From: Clostridiales bacterium
GTDB taxonomy: Bacteria; Bacillota; Clostridia; Saccharofermentanales; Saccharofermentanaceae
DNA: 64,000 nt
NCBI GenBank assembly: GCA_017617995.1
Contig: JAFZVE010000038.1
Location: 1-64,000 of the forward strand
Direction: 5' to 3'
Shown: piece by piece, positions 17,333-26,533 of the stretch
Position numbering within the stretch: the first letter of the stretch is position 1
Layout: every line of letters starts with the position of its first letter
Position numbers and translations under genes: made by a program
The notes under the pieces: generated by a model
The model's input: only the letters and a program-made list of their open reading frames with translations
The model's database searches: none
What the model was told of the DNA's origin: nothing

Positions 17333-18640
17333 TTATACCACCAGCTTTACTGTTTTTCTCTTTCTGCCTGTCTTCGATACGGACAGGATCAATCCCACTG
17401 CGATCATGAAGAAGAAGTTCGCCGTTCCACCATAGCTGAAGAACGGAAGTGTAATACCGGTCGGCGGGATCGCACCGATGGCCACTCCGATATTCAGGAA
17501 CGCCTGAAGCGTGATCAATGTCGTATACCCTGCCGTGAGGACTCGGGTAAAGAGACTGTCCGCCTGCCACGATACCAGAAAACCTGCTATCGCAAAAGCC
17601 CAGAACAAGAGCATCACGAGAAGACCTCCGACAAACCCCAGTTCCTCGCAGATGATGGAATATACATAGTCGTTGTGGGCTTCCGGAAGATACATATACT
17701 TCTGGCGGCTGTTGCCAAATCCGACACCCGTGATCCCGCCCGAGCCGATCGCGATGATCGACTGCTCACTCTGATACGTATCGTCATCGTCGGCCTTCTT
17801 TTCTTCTTCCTCGTCTGCCTTCATGGTCGCAAAGATATTCAGTCTTTTGACAACGTGGGCGAAGTTCTGTTCGAGTTTTTTCTTCTTCTCTGCCGGCATC
17901 AGCGTATATCCGATACCGCCCGCGATGAGGCAGATCACCAGAAGAAGGGCACCGCCGCGAAGCCAGGAGCGAAGCGGGATACCGCAGCAAAGGAAGCAGA
18001 TCGCGGAGATCGCAGAGAGGATCAGGAAGCACGACATGTGCGGCTGAAGCACAACGATCAGAAGACAGAACAGGATCAGCACACCGGGAAGCGTGATATC
18101 GAGGATCCCGTCCAGCGTCGCCTGAGAGATCTTCCTGGCCTTGAGTTTCCCTTTCTTTCTCACTTTCTGGATGAAAGAACGGTAGCCCGCGATCGAATAG
18201 ACGATCGCCACCTTGATGAACTCGGACGGCTGGACCGACACACCGCCGATGAAGATCCATCTTCTCGAGCCGTTGATAACGGTACCCATCGTTAATGTCA
18301 GAAGAGCCATACCGACGGCTGCCAGATAGATAGCCAGCGTGATCGGCCATTTGTCGAAGAGCTTGAGAGGGATGAACGTGATGATCAGCGCCGCCGCAAA
18401 TCCCATAAGCAGGAAGCTGCCCTGGTGGATGACATAGTACATCGCATTGCCCTGAGAGGTATAAGCTTTGGGCATACTCGCCGAGAAGAGCATGACCGAA
18501 CCGAAGGCCATCATGATCAGCACGATAATGACGATACCCATATTCACACGAAGCGGTGCAAGTACGTCGAGCGACTCGATCTTACCGTCTTCCCTATAGG
18601 CAAAACTGTCTGATGTCAGGCCTTTGATCTTTCTTCTCAC
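17333..18640 (-). CDS. ftsW: Septal peptidoglycan polymerase FtsW (SEDS family)
   Basis: Polytopic glycosyltransferase that polymerises lipid II with its partner PBP. Protein of 435 aa with about ten membrane segments, the SEDS motif GSRRWIFIGGVSVQPSEF, and the loop PEAHNDYVYSIICEELG containing the essential aspartate. A charged insertion of about 30 residues (EEEEKKADDDDTYQ) lies in the large extracytoplasmic loop just before that motif. The start is GTG at 18640, overlapping the stop of the mur fusion (GTGA). FtsW, not RodA, is indicated by the division-cluster position. Confidence 0.95.
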   Translation of the reverse strand: MRRKIKGLTSDSFAYREDGKIESLDVLAPLRVNMGIVIIVLIMMAFGSVMLFSASMPKAYTSQGNAMYYVIHQGSFLLMGFAAALIITFIPLKLFDKWPITLAIYLAAVGMALLTLTMGTVINGSRRWIFIGGVSVQPSEFIKVAIVYSIAGYRSFIQKVRKKGKLKARKISQATLDGILDITLPGVLILFCLLIVVLQPHMSCFLILSAISAICFLCCGIPLRSWLRGGALLLVICLIAGGIGYTLMPAEKKKKLEQNFAHVVKRLNIFATMKADEEEEKKADDDDTYQSEQSIIAIGSGGITGVGFGNSRQKYMYLPEAHNDYVYSIICEELGFVGGLLVMLLFWAFAIAGFLVSWQADSLFTRVLTAGYTTLITLQAFLNIGVAIGAIPPTGITLPFFSYGGTANFFFMIAVGLILSVSKTGRKRKTVKLVV

Positions 18641-21618
18641 TGTTCGTTTCCTCCACGAACTATTGAACCATACTCATCAGCAATTGTATACATTTCAAAA
18701 GAGTGAGAGGCCTTAAGAAGGACGAAGTCTCCTTCTTTGACGATCTTTCGGAGCCCCTGCGTCATCTCTGTTTTATCAGAGAACAAGTATACGGGCACCT
18801 CCTCCGAGACAGAACGTACACCGCGGAGGACCGCATCCTTATAGTCTCCGAGCACGAGGAGTCCGTCGAGCCCTAATTCCGCTGCCTTCTTTCCAATCGC
18901 GAGATGCTGTTTTTCCGACTCATCTCCGAGCTCGAGCATATCGCCGATACAGGCATACGCTTTTCCATCTTCCGCCAGTCTTCGGACGGAAGCAAATGCA
19001 GACATCATCGACTCGGGGCCGGCATTGTAGGCATCATCGAGGAACTTCACGCCCTCTACCTCGACCAATCGTTCACGGTGTCCGATCTGGAAGAACCGCA
19101 GGATCCCATCTGCGATCGTCTCCACCTTCATATCCAGATACATTCCGCACAAAAGTCCGGCCAATGCATTGGACGCGTGATGCAGCCCGAGCGCGCGGAC
19201 GCAAAGTTCTGTTTCTTTCTCCTCTCCGAATCCCGCACGTGCACGGAAGAAGATCCGGTCATCTTCCGTCCGGATCTGATCGGCTACAGCCGTGCCATAC
19301 GCCCAGTCCGGGAAAGAGACGTCTTCTGTCGAAGTATAGGCGATCTTCACATCGTCCCGTATCAGTCCTTCTCTTACGGCTTTCTGAAGCATCTCATCCG
19401 CATACGGGATAATAAGAAGTCCGCCTTCTTTGAGGCACTCGAGGACCTCGAGCTTCGCGCGCATAATTTCTTCCTGCGTTCCCAGGCGTTCGATATGCGC
19501 CACACCGATATTCGTGATCACTGCGACATCCGGATGCGCGATATGGGTCAGTTCCGAGATCTCGCCCCGTAGCCGCATCCCCATCTCCAGTACGAGCACT
19601 TCCGTATCTTCCGGTGCCTCCAGGATCGTCCTCGACAGACCGATCTCGTTGTTGTTGTTCTTCTGTGTCACATGGACCTTGTAGCCGGTCGACAGAGCCG
19701 AGAAGATCATCTGCCTTGTCGAAGTCTTGCCGACACTTCCCGTGACCGCGACCACCTTACACCCCAGACGGTTCCGATAGTACTCGGCCAGTTTCTCCAG
19801 CGCGATCTTCGTATCCGGGACCAGCACGACCGGTACACCCTCGGGAGCATACTCCATCGTCGAGAGCACGAGCGCCCGTGCGCCGGCCTTGACGGCCTTG
19901 CCCGCATAGGCATTCCCGTCAAATTTCTCTCCCTTAAGACCGAGGAAGAGGTTGCCTTCTTCCACATCTCTCGTATCGGTCGATACACCGCTTACGACGA
20001 AGCCGGAAGGATCTTCTGCTCCGGACTTTCCTTCAAACTGCCGAAGTTCCCCGCCCGTTGCTTCGACGATCTCTTGGAGTGTCAGCTTCACTCTCTTTTC
20101 CCTTCTTTCGTTCTCGAGTTCACGGAGTGCCTCCTCTGTGACCACGGAATCGATGAATTCGACGACGCTTGATCCGATCGTCATTGTGGTCTCATGTCCC
20201 TTACCGGCCACGACCACGATATCCTCTTCTGCGGCCATGGCACAGGCCTGTGCGATGGCTCTCTTTCTATCCTCGATGACAATATACGGCGAGCCCGCGA
20301 CTCTCTTGATTCCCTCGACGATCATGCCGGATATCCTCTCGAACGCTTCACTTCGGGAGTTATCTGTTGTGACGACGGTAAAATCACTGTAGCGCGCGGA
20401 TACTTCGCCCATGGTGTATCTTCTGTCGGTCGGACGGTCGCCACCGCAGCCAAACACCGTGATGATCCGGCCCTTGCAGGACGGACGGAGTGCCTTGAGG
20501 AGCACCTTGAGGCTGTCCCCGTTATGGGCATAGTCCACATAGACTTTAAGCTTGAGATTGTTGTCGATCTTCTCCATACGTCCTGGGACAGAAACGAAGG
20601 TCATCCCGCGCTTGATCTCTTCTGCGGAAACACCGGCGAGATAAGCGGTAGCAGCTGCACAGAGGGCATTATCCACATTAAAATCGCAAAGGAGCGGTAC
20701 GAACATTTTCTCTTGGTAGGTGGGCGTCACGAGCGTAAAATCCATGCCCGGCACACCATCTTGTTCCCCGGAGCGGATCCCCCGGACAGAGAAATCTGCA
20801 TCCCCGGAAATGGAGTATGTATAGACCTTCTCGGTATGCACCTTCGCATAGGCCAGGACCTCGTCGAGCCGTCTCGTGTTCTTATTCACCAGTGCGATCC
20901 GGCAATTGTCGAAGAGCATCAGTTTACTTCTGAAATAGTCTTCTTCCGTCTCGTGTTCACCATCAGAAATATGGTCATTGAGAAAATTCGTAAAGACGCC
21001 GACCTCAAAGCGCACCCCGTATGTACGGAAAAACTTCAGGCCCAGAGACGATACCTCCATGACGCAGTCCGATACATCCTGATCCTTCATCCGGCGAAGA
21101 AGCGACTGGAATTGCCAGGCCTCCGGTGTCGTATGCTTTGATTTCTCCGCCAGAGATCCGATCTTGTTCTCGACCGTACCGATCAGTCCGCAGGACCGTC
21201 CCGCACGCTCGAGGATCTCGTGAAGAATATAGGTCGAGGTAGTCTTCCCTTTCGTTCCGGTCATGCCGAAGATCTGCATCTGCGAAGAGGGATAGCCGAA
21301 GTATTGCATCGCGATCTCTGCGGCAGCCCGTCGTGATCCGTTCACTGCCACGATTGCGGCGCCGGTCTCTCCGACGAGGTTCTTCAGTTCTTCGGAGAGT
21401 GCTTCTCTTCTGCTCTCTTCGATAACGATCAGGGATGCACCCTTCTCCAGGGCTCCGCTGATAAACTTATGTCCGTCGGTCTTCTGTCCGATTACCGCGA
21501 CAAAAGCATCCCCCGGCTGAACCTGCCGGTTATCCATGGCGCACCCGTTCACTTCCAGGTCCATATTTCCCGCGATATAGGTATATTCCGTCTTGTCCAG
21601 GATCTGTCTTACTTTCAT
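18637..21618 (-). CDS. murE-murF: MurE-MurF fusion (UDP-MurNAc-tripeptide and pentapeptide synthetases)
   Basis: One 993-aa reading frame holding two complete Mur ligases. Residues 1-500 are MurE: a P-loop in GMTGTKGKTT (118-127), the substrate loop HTTPEAW, and DNSR (419-422) in place of the DNPR that marks diaminopimelate-adding MurE; the arginine is kept. A charged linker of 10-15 residues (LENERREKRVK) leads to MurF, about 511-993: TGSVGKTSTRQM, QKNNNNEIGLSRTIL, and the C-terminal DDAYNAGPESM. Together they would add the third residue and then D-Ala-D-Ala. The start lies 16 bases after the PBP stop. No internal stop or frameshift is seen, so the fusion is real at sequence level. Confidence 0.96.
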   Translation of the reverse strand: MKVRQILDKTEYTYIAGNMDLEVNGCAMDNRQVQPGDAFVAVIGQKTDGHKFISGALEKGASLIVIEESRREALSEELKNLVGETGAAIVAVNGSRRAAAEIAMQYFGYPSSQMQIFGMTGTKGKTTSTYILHEILERAGRSCGLIGTVENKIGSLAEKSKHTTPEAWQFQSLLRRMKDQDVSDCVMEVSSLGLKFFRTYGVRFEVGVFTNFLNDHISDGEHETEEDYFRSKLMLFDNCRIALVNKNTRRLDEVLAYAKVHTEKVYTYSISGDADFSVRGIRSGEQDGVPGMDFTLVTPTYQEKMFVPLLCDFNVDNALCAAATAYLAGVSAEEIKRGMTFVSVPGRMEKIDNNLKLKVYVDYAHNGDSLKVLLKALRPSCKGRIITVFGCGGDRPTDRRYTMGEVSARYSDFTVVTTDNSRSEAFERISGMIVEGIKRVAGSPYIVIEDRKRAIAQACAMAAEEDIVVVAGKGHETTMTIGSSVVEFIDSVVTEEALRELENERREKRVKLTLQEIVEATGGELRQFEGKSGAEDPSGFVVSGVSTDTRDVEEGNLFLGLKGEKFDGNAYAGKAVKAGARALVLSTMEYAPEGVPVVLVPDTKIALEKLAEYYRNRLGCKVVAVTGSVGKTSTRQMIFSALSTGYKVHVTQKNNNNEIGLSRTILEAPEDTEVLVLEMGMRLRGEISELTHIAHPDVAVITNIGVAHIERLGTQEEIMRAKLEVLECLKEGGLLIIPYADEMLQKAVREGLIRDDVKIAYTSTEDVSFPDWAYGTAVADQIRTEDDRIFFRARAGFGEEKETELCVRALGLHHASNALAGLLCGMYLDMKVETIADGILRFFQIGHRERLVEVEGVKFLDDAYNAGPESMMSAFASVRRLAEDGKAYACIGDMLELGDESEKQHLAIGKKAAELGLDGLLVLGDYKDAVLRGVRSVSEEVPVYLFSDKTEMTQGLRKIVKEGDFVLLKASHSFEMYTIADEYGSIVRGGNEQ

Positions 21619-21634
21619 GGTCTCCCCCCGTCCT

Positions 21635-24151
21635 TTACTCCATCGTCAGGCGAATGATGCTTCCGTACGGAACAGCTTTCGGTGGCGGAGCCTCCTCTTC
21701 TGTCGTCTCCGCCGGCTCTCCATCTTCATCCCAATCGGTATCCTCACCGTAATCTCCGTCGTCATCTCTGTCATAGTCTTCGCCGTCATCCGGAAGATCA
21801 TCGGATTCTCCCGGTTCGGTACCCTCTTCCATCGAATTTGTCTCATCCGGATCTTCCGCGATCTTATCGTCCTCCAGCTCGCTTCCGATCGAGAACGGAG
21901 GATCCTGCGCGACGACATTTCCTTTGATGTTACCTTCTATCAGGATATTGAGGTTATACTCCTTGGCCATACGCAGGCACTCGATGATATTCATGCCCTG
22001 GAAACTCGGGATACCGGTCGTCTCCATCTCGCTTGTCCCGATTTCGGCCGGATACAGGACGACGACCGCATCTTTATAGACCATCTCCACACCGCCGTAG
22101 TACTCGGTTCCGATGACGGTATCCGCTTCCATGCCACCCCAGCCGTCGAGAACCGTGAAGCCCTCGGACTCAAGTGTTTTCTTCGCGTCGGCATAATACA
22201 TGCCCACGACATCCGGCACATGGAACTGAAGTTCCATACGCTTGTACTCATCGTCAGAGAGCTTGCGGTCGACATTCATGTACTCGAGTGTCTCCTCTAC
22301 GATGCGGGCCGCGACCTTGGCCGGTGCGGAAGAACCGACATCCTTATCTTCCGGCTTGTTGATAACGACCAGTACCACGATCTTCGGATCGTATGACGGT
22401 GCGTAGCAGCCGAAAGAGATGACGTGCATACCGGCTTCGTCACCTTCCTCGATCGTAGATGTACTTGTCTTACCAGCCACGTAGTATCCCGGTACATAAC
22501 CGGCGGCACCGGTACCGACGTTAACAACATCTTCGAGCAGGGAACGGACACGCGCGGAGGTTCTCGTCGAGAAAAGCGTTCTGACCTTCTCCGGTTCATA
22601 CTCGCGGATGATATTGCCCTTCGAATCAACGACTCGGGAAGCGATATGCGGACGCATCAGAGAACCTCCGTTAACCAGTGCCGAGTATACCGTAGCCAGC
22701 TGCAGAGGCGTCACGGTCGAAGACTCACCGAAGGACAGTGTCGCCAGGTCGACCTCTGTCGGCTCAGCGTGGAAGATGCCTTTTCCTTCTGCAGGCAGGT
22801 CGACACCTGTGACATCGTAGAAACCGCAGCTGTGGATATAGTCATAGTATTTATCGATGCCGATCCTCTGCGCCAGCTGCACAAAGATCGGGTTACAGGA
22901 ACGCTCGAAAGCCTCCCGCAGTGTCTCTACACCGTGGTTTCCTTCTTCTGTCTTTTCACGCCAGCAGCGGATGGTATCGACCGTGGTGATGTTGATCGGT
23001 TCATCGCTGAAGTATTCATCTTCGTAAGTGAGTCCTTCTTCGAGCGCGATAGCCGTCGTGACAGCCTTCATGGTGGAACCGGGCTCATACGTATCGGAGA
23101 TACAGCGGTTGCGCCATGCGGAGCTCATGAGGTAATAGGACTGCCCGCTCACCTTGACATCCTTACTGATCTCCACGACTTCTTTTTCGAGTTTCGCCCA
23201 TTCTTCATCGGACATGCCATACGGTTTTTCTCGAGGGGTATTGAGGTCAAAGTCCGGCATGGAGACCATAGCCAGGATCTCGGCGGTATACGGATCCATG
23301 ACGATGCAAGTCACGCCTTCACGCGGCTGGTATTCATCGTACGCGTCACGGCAGGCATTCTCGGCGATACGCTGGATATTCATATCGAGCGTCAGCTGGA
23401 CATTGTAACCATCCTGCGCCTGAATACTGGTCGGCGCTGAATATGGAAGGGCACTCTGATTGTAGTTGTCGACCTCGGCATAGGTATATCCTTCGGTACC
23501 CGTGAGGTAGGAATTGTAGTACGCTTCAATCCCGTACTGTCCGATCAGGGAGTTGTCGCTCTGGTCGGCAAATCCGATGACCTGCGCAGCCAGTGAACCG
23601 TAGTTGTAGTATCTCTTCGGCACGGCATCGATCTTGATTCCGCCGAGACCATGGTCCGAGATATATGTCTGCAGCGCTTTCATCTGCTCATAGTTGACTT
23701 TCTTCTTGACCTGAATATAGACGGCATCCGTATCCGCAAGCCACTCCAGCATCTGGCCGTAGTCCGCATCGATCATCTCGGCAAAAGCCATGGCGATCTC
23801 ATCTTCCCCCAGTGGTGCTTTCCTGGTCTTTTGGGATTTCATCACATCCGACGGTGTCATGCCGATCGTGTACTCATAGGTCGTACTGGCCAGGACATTG
23901 CCGTTTCTGTCCACGATATCTCCACGGGTCGGCACATCCTTGATACGCTGCCAGTGCATCTGGGATGCCTGGTGCGAGTATTCCTCATAGTGGTTGTGCT
24001 GGATGCCGAACTGGACATAGATCAGATATCCCATGAAAGCCGACAGGGCAAGAAAGACAGTGACCAGGACGATCCTTCCGCCTATACGGAATCTCGCCGT
24101 CCCGGTCTCATCCTGTACCACAGCCGTGTGCTTATTTATCTCTTGAGACAT
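21635..24151 (-). CDS. Class B penicillin-binding protein (FtsI/SpoVD type) with PASTA domains
   Basis: Transpeptidase of 838 aa that cross-links septal peptidoglycan. It has a cytoplasmic N-terminus, one membrane segment (about residues 27-45), and a dimerisation domain starting RGDIVDRNGNVLAST. The catalytic domain carries STMK (serine 359), SCN (418-420) and KTS (561-563) in place of KTG. Two PASTA-like repeats follow (about 645-755), then a strongly acidic stretch of about 60 residues (760-820) and a last short strand, apparently splitting the end of the second PASTA unit. It is the partner expected for FtsW. FtsI and SpoVD cannot be told apart from sequence alone. Confidence 0.93.
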   Translation of the reverse strand: MSQEINKHTAVVQDETGTARFRIGGRIVLVTVFLALSAFMGYLIYVQFGIQHNHYEEYSHQASQMHWQRIKDVPTRGDIVDRNGNVLASTTYEYTIGMTPSDVMKSQKTRKAPLGEDEIAMAFAEMIDADYGQMLEWLADTDAVYIQVKKKVNYEQMKALQTYISDHGLGGIKIDAVPKRYYNYGSLAAQVIGFADQSDNSLIGQYGIEAYYNSYLTGTEGYTYAEVDNYNQSALPYSAPTSIQAQDGYNVQLTLDMNIQRIAENACRDAYDEYQPREGVTCIVMDPYTAEILAMVSMPDFDLNTPREKPYGMSDEEWAKLEKEVVEISKDVKVSGQSYYLMSSAWRNRCISDTYEPGSTMKAVTTAIALEEGLTYEDEYFSDEPINITTVDTIRCWREKTEEGNHGVETLREAFERSCNPIFVQLAQRIGIDKYYDYIHSCGFYDVTGVDLPAEGKGIFHAEPTEVDLATLSFGESSTVTPLQLATVYSALVNGGSLMRPHIASRVVDSKGNIIREYEPEKVRTLFSTRTSARVRSLLEDVVNVGTGAAGYVPGYYVAGKTSTSTIEEGDEAGMHVISFGCYAPSYDPKIVVLVVINKPEDKDVGSSAPAKVAARIVEETLEYMNVDRKLSDDEYKRMELQFHVPDVVGMYYADAKKTLESEGFTVLDGWGGMEADTVIGTEYYGGVEMVYKDAVVVLYPAEIGTSEMETTGIPSFQGMNIIECLRMAKEYNLNILIEGNIKGNVVAQDPPFSIGSELEDDKIAEDPDETNSMEEGTEPGESDDLPDDGEDYDRDDDGDYGEDTDWDEDGEPAETTEEEAPPPKAVPYGSIIRLTME

Positions 24152-24181
24152 ATCCGTCCCGGTTCCTTTCCCGTCTGACCG

Positions 24182-24829
24182 TTATGCATCCGCACCGGAG
24201 TAATAGTCCGCCAGGTTACGCTTCGCCTCTTCAACGATCTCCTCCGTCAGTCCGACGGAGTTATAGGAACGATTTGTGGTCATGTAGTCCTTCTTCGGCA
24301 TGATCACATGTACGATCTGCTTATCATTCGGCTCAACCATACCCAGACGCTTGCTCGCGATCTCTTTGACCGATTCGAGGTCCGCGCTTACGAAGAGAGT
24401 CTCCTTCAGCTGGGAGGTTTCCTGACGCATCTTATTGATCTGACGCTCTTTCTTATTATTCGCAAAATTCATCGATGCAATCTGTGCTTCATTATACACC
24501 AGAAGTCCGAACAACGCGGTGACTACCGCTACAGCCAAAGCAAACAAAAGAAAGTCGCGGAACCGCTTCAAAGTCATGGAAAATGTCTTCTTGCGGAAAT
24601 TGCCGTATGCTGCTTCCACCGCACGCTTATTGTGCGCACGGATCTTTTTCTTCTTCTCTTCCTTCGGGATCTGAAGGATCGTGCCCGTCTCTTCGAGTGC
24701 GCTCATATATCTCTCTGCCTCGCCTACATTGAATGCCGCCAGGTTCAGGCCGATCGAATACTCCGTACCTGTCTTCTCAAACATGGCATCCATGGTTTCT
24801 CTCTCAGTTTCTCTTACTGCCTGACCCAT
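24182..24829 (-). CDS. ftsL: FtsL-like septum protein with extended cytoplasmic domain
   Basis: Bitopic protein of 215 aa: about 110 cytoplasmic residues (unusually long; FtsL normally has 20-60), one membrane segment (FLLFALAVAVVTALFGLLVY), then a coiled coil (NKKERQINKMRQETSQLKE) and a tail ending near KRLGMVEPNDKQIVHV, the pattern typical of FtsL/FtsB. The identification rests on this pattern and on its place between rsmH and the PBP. It overlaps the rsmH stop by 16 bases. The extra cytoplasmic region, rich in lysine near residues 56-75, has no recognised domain. Confidence 0.75.
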   Translation of the reverse strand: MGQAVRETERETMDAMFEKTGTEYSIGLNLAAFNVGEAERYMSALEETGTILQIPKEEKKKKIRAHNKRAVEAAYGNFRKKTFSMTLKRFRDFLLFALAVAVVTALFGLLVYNEAQIASMNFANNKKERQINKMRQETSQLKETLFVSADLESVKEIASKRLGMVEPNDKQIVHVIMPKKDYMTTNRSYNSVGLTEEIVEEAKRNLADYYSGADA

Positions 24830-25788
24830 ACCTCTTCATTCCTTTCAAATACTCTCAGCTTGGCGCACCCCGAGCGTTTATTTTCCATAGCTTCTTTTTT
24901 AGAAGCGACGATGGGCTTGCTATGGATCTGTTGCCCCATCGGCTTCCTGCCACATACGCACACCGGGAATTCTCTCGGACATGTGCACGGGCTTTCGAGT
25001 CTGCGGAACGCCTCCTTGACCAGTCTATCCTCCAGCGAGTGGAAGGAGATCACCGCAAACCGTCCATGTGCATTCAGCAGAGAGGGTACGACTTCGAGAA
25101 GTTCCGTGACCGAAGCCAGTTCGTGATTGACCTCGATGCGGATCGCCTGGAAGCACCGTCTCGCCGGATGCTGATCCTCTTTCTTCGATGAACGCGGCAT
25201 CGCCGAGCGAATGATCTCAGAAAGTTCCGACGTCGTCGTGATCGGCGAGAGTTTTCTCTTCTCCACGATCACCGATGCGATCCTTCCCGCGAATCTCTCC
25301 TCCCCGTATTCGCGGAAGATTCTCGCAAGATCTTCCTGTGAATACTCATTGACCACCACCTGAGCCGACAGCGCCTGCTGCTGGTTCATCCGCATATCCA
25401 GAGGCCCTTCCTGCATATAGGAGAATCCCCGGTCCGCCGTGTCGATCTGATGGGAGGAAACGCCGAGATCAGCTAATACCCCGTCCACTTTGTCAATGTT
25501 CATCTCTTCGAGTACTTCGCCGATCCTGCCGAAGTCAGTCTTGACCAGTACCCATTTATCTTTCGCACCCATCGCCTCGCGTCTTGCTTCGCAGGCGGCG
25601 AGCGCTTCATCATCCTTATCGAGGGAGATGAGCTTACCGCCTTCTCCCAGCCTCTCAACGATCCCGGAGCTGTGTCCGCCGCCACCGGCCGTACAGTCCA
25701 CGTAGATTCCGTTTTCCTTTATATTCAAGGCTTCCATGCACTCTGCATACAGCACAGGCAGGTGATGAAAATTACAGTCCCTTGACAT
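24814..25788 (-). CDS. rsmH: 16S rRNA (cytosine1402-N4)-methyltransferase RsmH (MraW)
   Basis: Methylates N4 of C1402 in the decoding centre. Protein of 324 aa with the start HLPVLYAECMEAL, the SAM-binding DCTAGGGGHS, ADLGVSSHQID, and the C-terminal VISFHSLEDRLVK. A cysteine cluster near the end (CTCPREFPVCVCGRKP) is common in Gram-positive members. It overlaps mraZ by 17 bases and the FtsL-like gene by 16, so the first three genes are translationally linked. Confidence 0.97.
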   Translation of the reverse strand: MSRDCNFHHLPVLYAECMEALNIKENGIYVDCTAGGGGHSSGIVERLGEGGKLISLDKDDEALAACEARREAMGAKDKWVLVKTDFGRIGEVLEEMNIDKVDGVLADLGVSSHQIDTADRGFSYMQEGPLDMRMNQQQALSAQVVVNEYSQEDLARIFREYGEERFAGRIASVIVEKRKLSPITTTSELSEIIRSAMPRSSKKEDQHPARRCFQAIRIEVNHELASVTELLEVVPSLLNAHGRFAVISFHSLEDRLVKEAFRRLESPCTCPREFPVCVCGRKPMGQQIHSKPIVASKKEAMENKRSGCAKLRVFERNEEVWVRQ

Positions 25789-26200
25789 GGTTCAGAGCCT
25801 CGAAGTTCATATTGGCAATCATAGCCTGCTCAGCATCACTGTACTCCTTCGTGCAGATCTCGAGCTTATCGCGATACTGATAGATACACACTTCCGACTG
25901 CGGTTTGGCACCGATCCAGTTCCAGAGGGTCGAGTTGATGCAGATACGTCCCTGCGAATCCATCTCGCATTCCTGGCTGGATCCGACAAAAGCTCTCAGC
26001 GCCAGGCGCTTATCATGATCCATATCCTCGTCATCATCGAACTGGTCACAGATCTTCTGGAAGCGGGCTTCATTGTAGACACACAGAAAGTTTCTATCAC
26101 GGCTGATCATGACATGCATGACCTCACCCATACCTTCTTTGGCTTTCGAAGGTATGAAGATCCTCCCTTTTGCATCGATTTTGTTGAAGAACTGAGCCAT
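25772..26200 (-). CDS. mraZ: Division-cluster regulator MraZ
   Basis: DNA-binding regulator of its own division operon. At 142 aa it consists of two SpoVT/AbrB-like repeats: residues 7-50 (IDAKGRIFIPSKAKEGM) and about 75-125 (MDSQGRICINSTLWNWIG). The repeated DxxGRxxxPxxLR-type motif is clear, though divergent in the second copy. The ATG at 26200 has AGAAGGA upstream. It is the first gene of the cluster, directly behind the promoter and its repeats. Confidence 0.96.
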   Translation of the reverse strand: MAQFFNKIDAKGRIFIPSKAKEGMGEVMHVMISRDRNFLCVYNEARFQKICDQFDDDEDMDHDKRLALRAFVGSSQECEMDSQGRICINSTLWNWIGAKPQSEVCIYQYRDKLEICTKEYSDAEQAMIANMNFEALNHVKGL

Positions 26201-26231
26201 CTGCGATCCTTCTGTTGTTGTTTTCTACAAT

Positions 26232-26283
26232 TTCCACCATTTTGGTGTTCAGTTGGTGATATTCACTACCACTTTCCACCACT
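26232..26283 (-). promoter_or_regulatory. Putative MraZ operator (repeated GTGG boxes)
   Basis: On the minus strand, between the promoter and mraZ, GTGGTGGAAAGTGGTAGTG (26264-26283) contains two GTGG units spaced as in known MraZ sites. ATGGTGGAAATTG (26232-26242) adds another unit about 30 bases downstream. MraZ proteins bind such direct repeats at their own promoter. The match is by eye. Confidence 0.6.
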
Positions 26284-26291
26284 CTGCTGTT

Positions 26292-26320
26292 ATTTTATAT
26301 TAGTAACTTTTTTATTGCAA
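26292..26320 (-). promoter_or_regulatory. mraZ (division cluster) promoter
   Basis: On the minus strand: TTGCAA (26315-26320), a 17-base spacer, then TAAAAT (26292-26297). The predicted start, near 26285, falls at the edge of the GTGG repeats, so MraZ bound there would hinder polymerase. Confidence 0.65.
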
Positions 26321-26424
26321 GTATGTTTCAGCGATAAAAAGACACTATTTTCAAGGACTTAAGGGATTTTCGAGCGTTTGTTCGTTTTTTGTGTTTCCAA
26401 GCACAAAATGACATCCATCGGCAC

Positions 26425-26472
26425 AAAAATATCCCTTCCGAGCTTCCGAAAGTGAGCTCAAGAAGGGATATT
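26425..26472 (-). terminator. Intrinsic terminator after rodA
   Basis: On the minus strand AATATCCCTTC pairs with GAAGGGATATT around an inner GAGCTC/GAGCTT-type stem, followed by TTTT. It lies 60 bases after the rodA stop and ends the ribF/lgt/rodA transcript ahead of the mraZ promoter. Confidence 0.85.
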
Positions 26473-26533
26473 CTTTTCACTTGGTTATTCTTTTCCGGCG
26501 CTTTGCCGGCGGGAAATGTCAGATCAAAACGGT

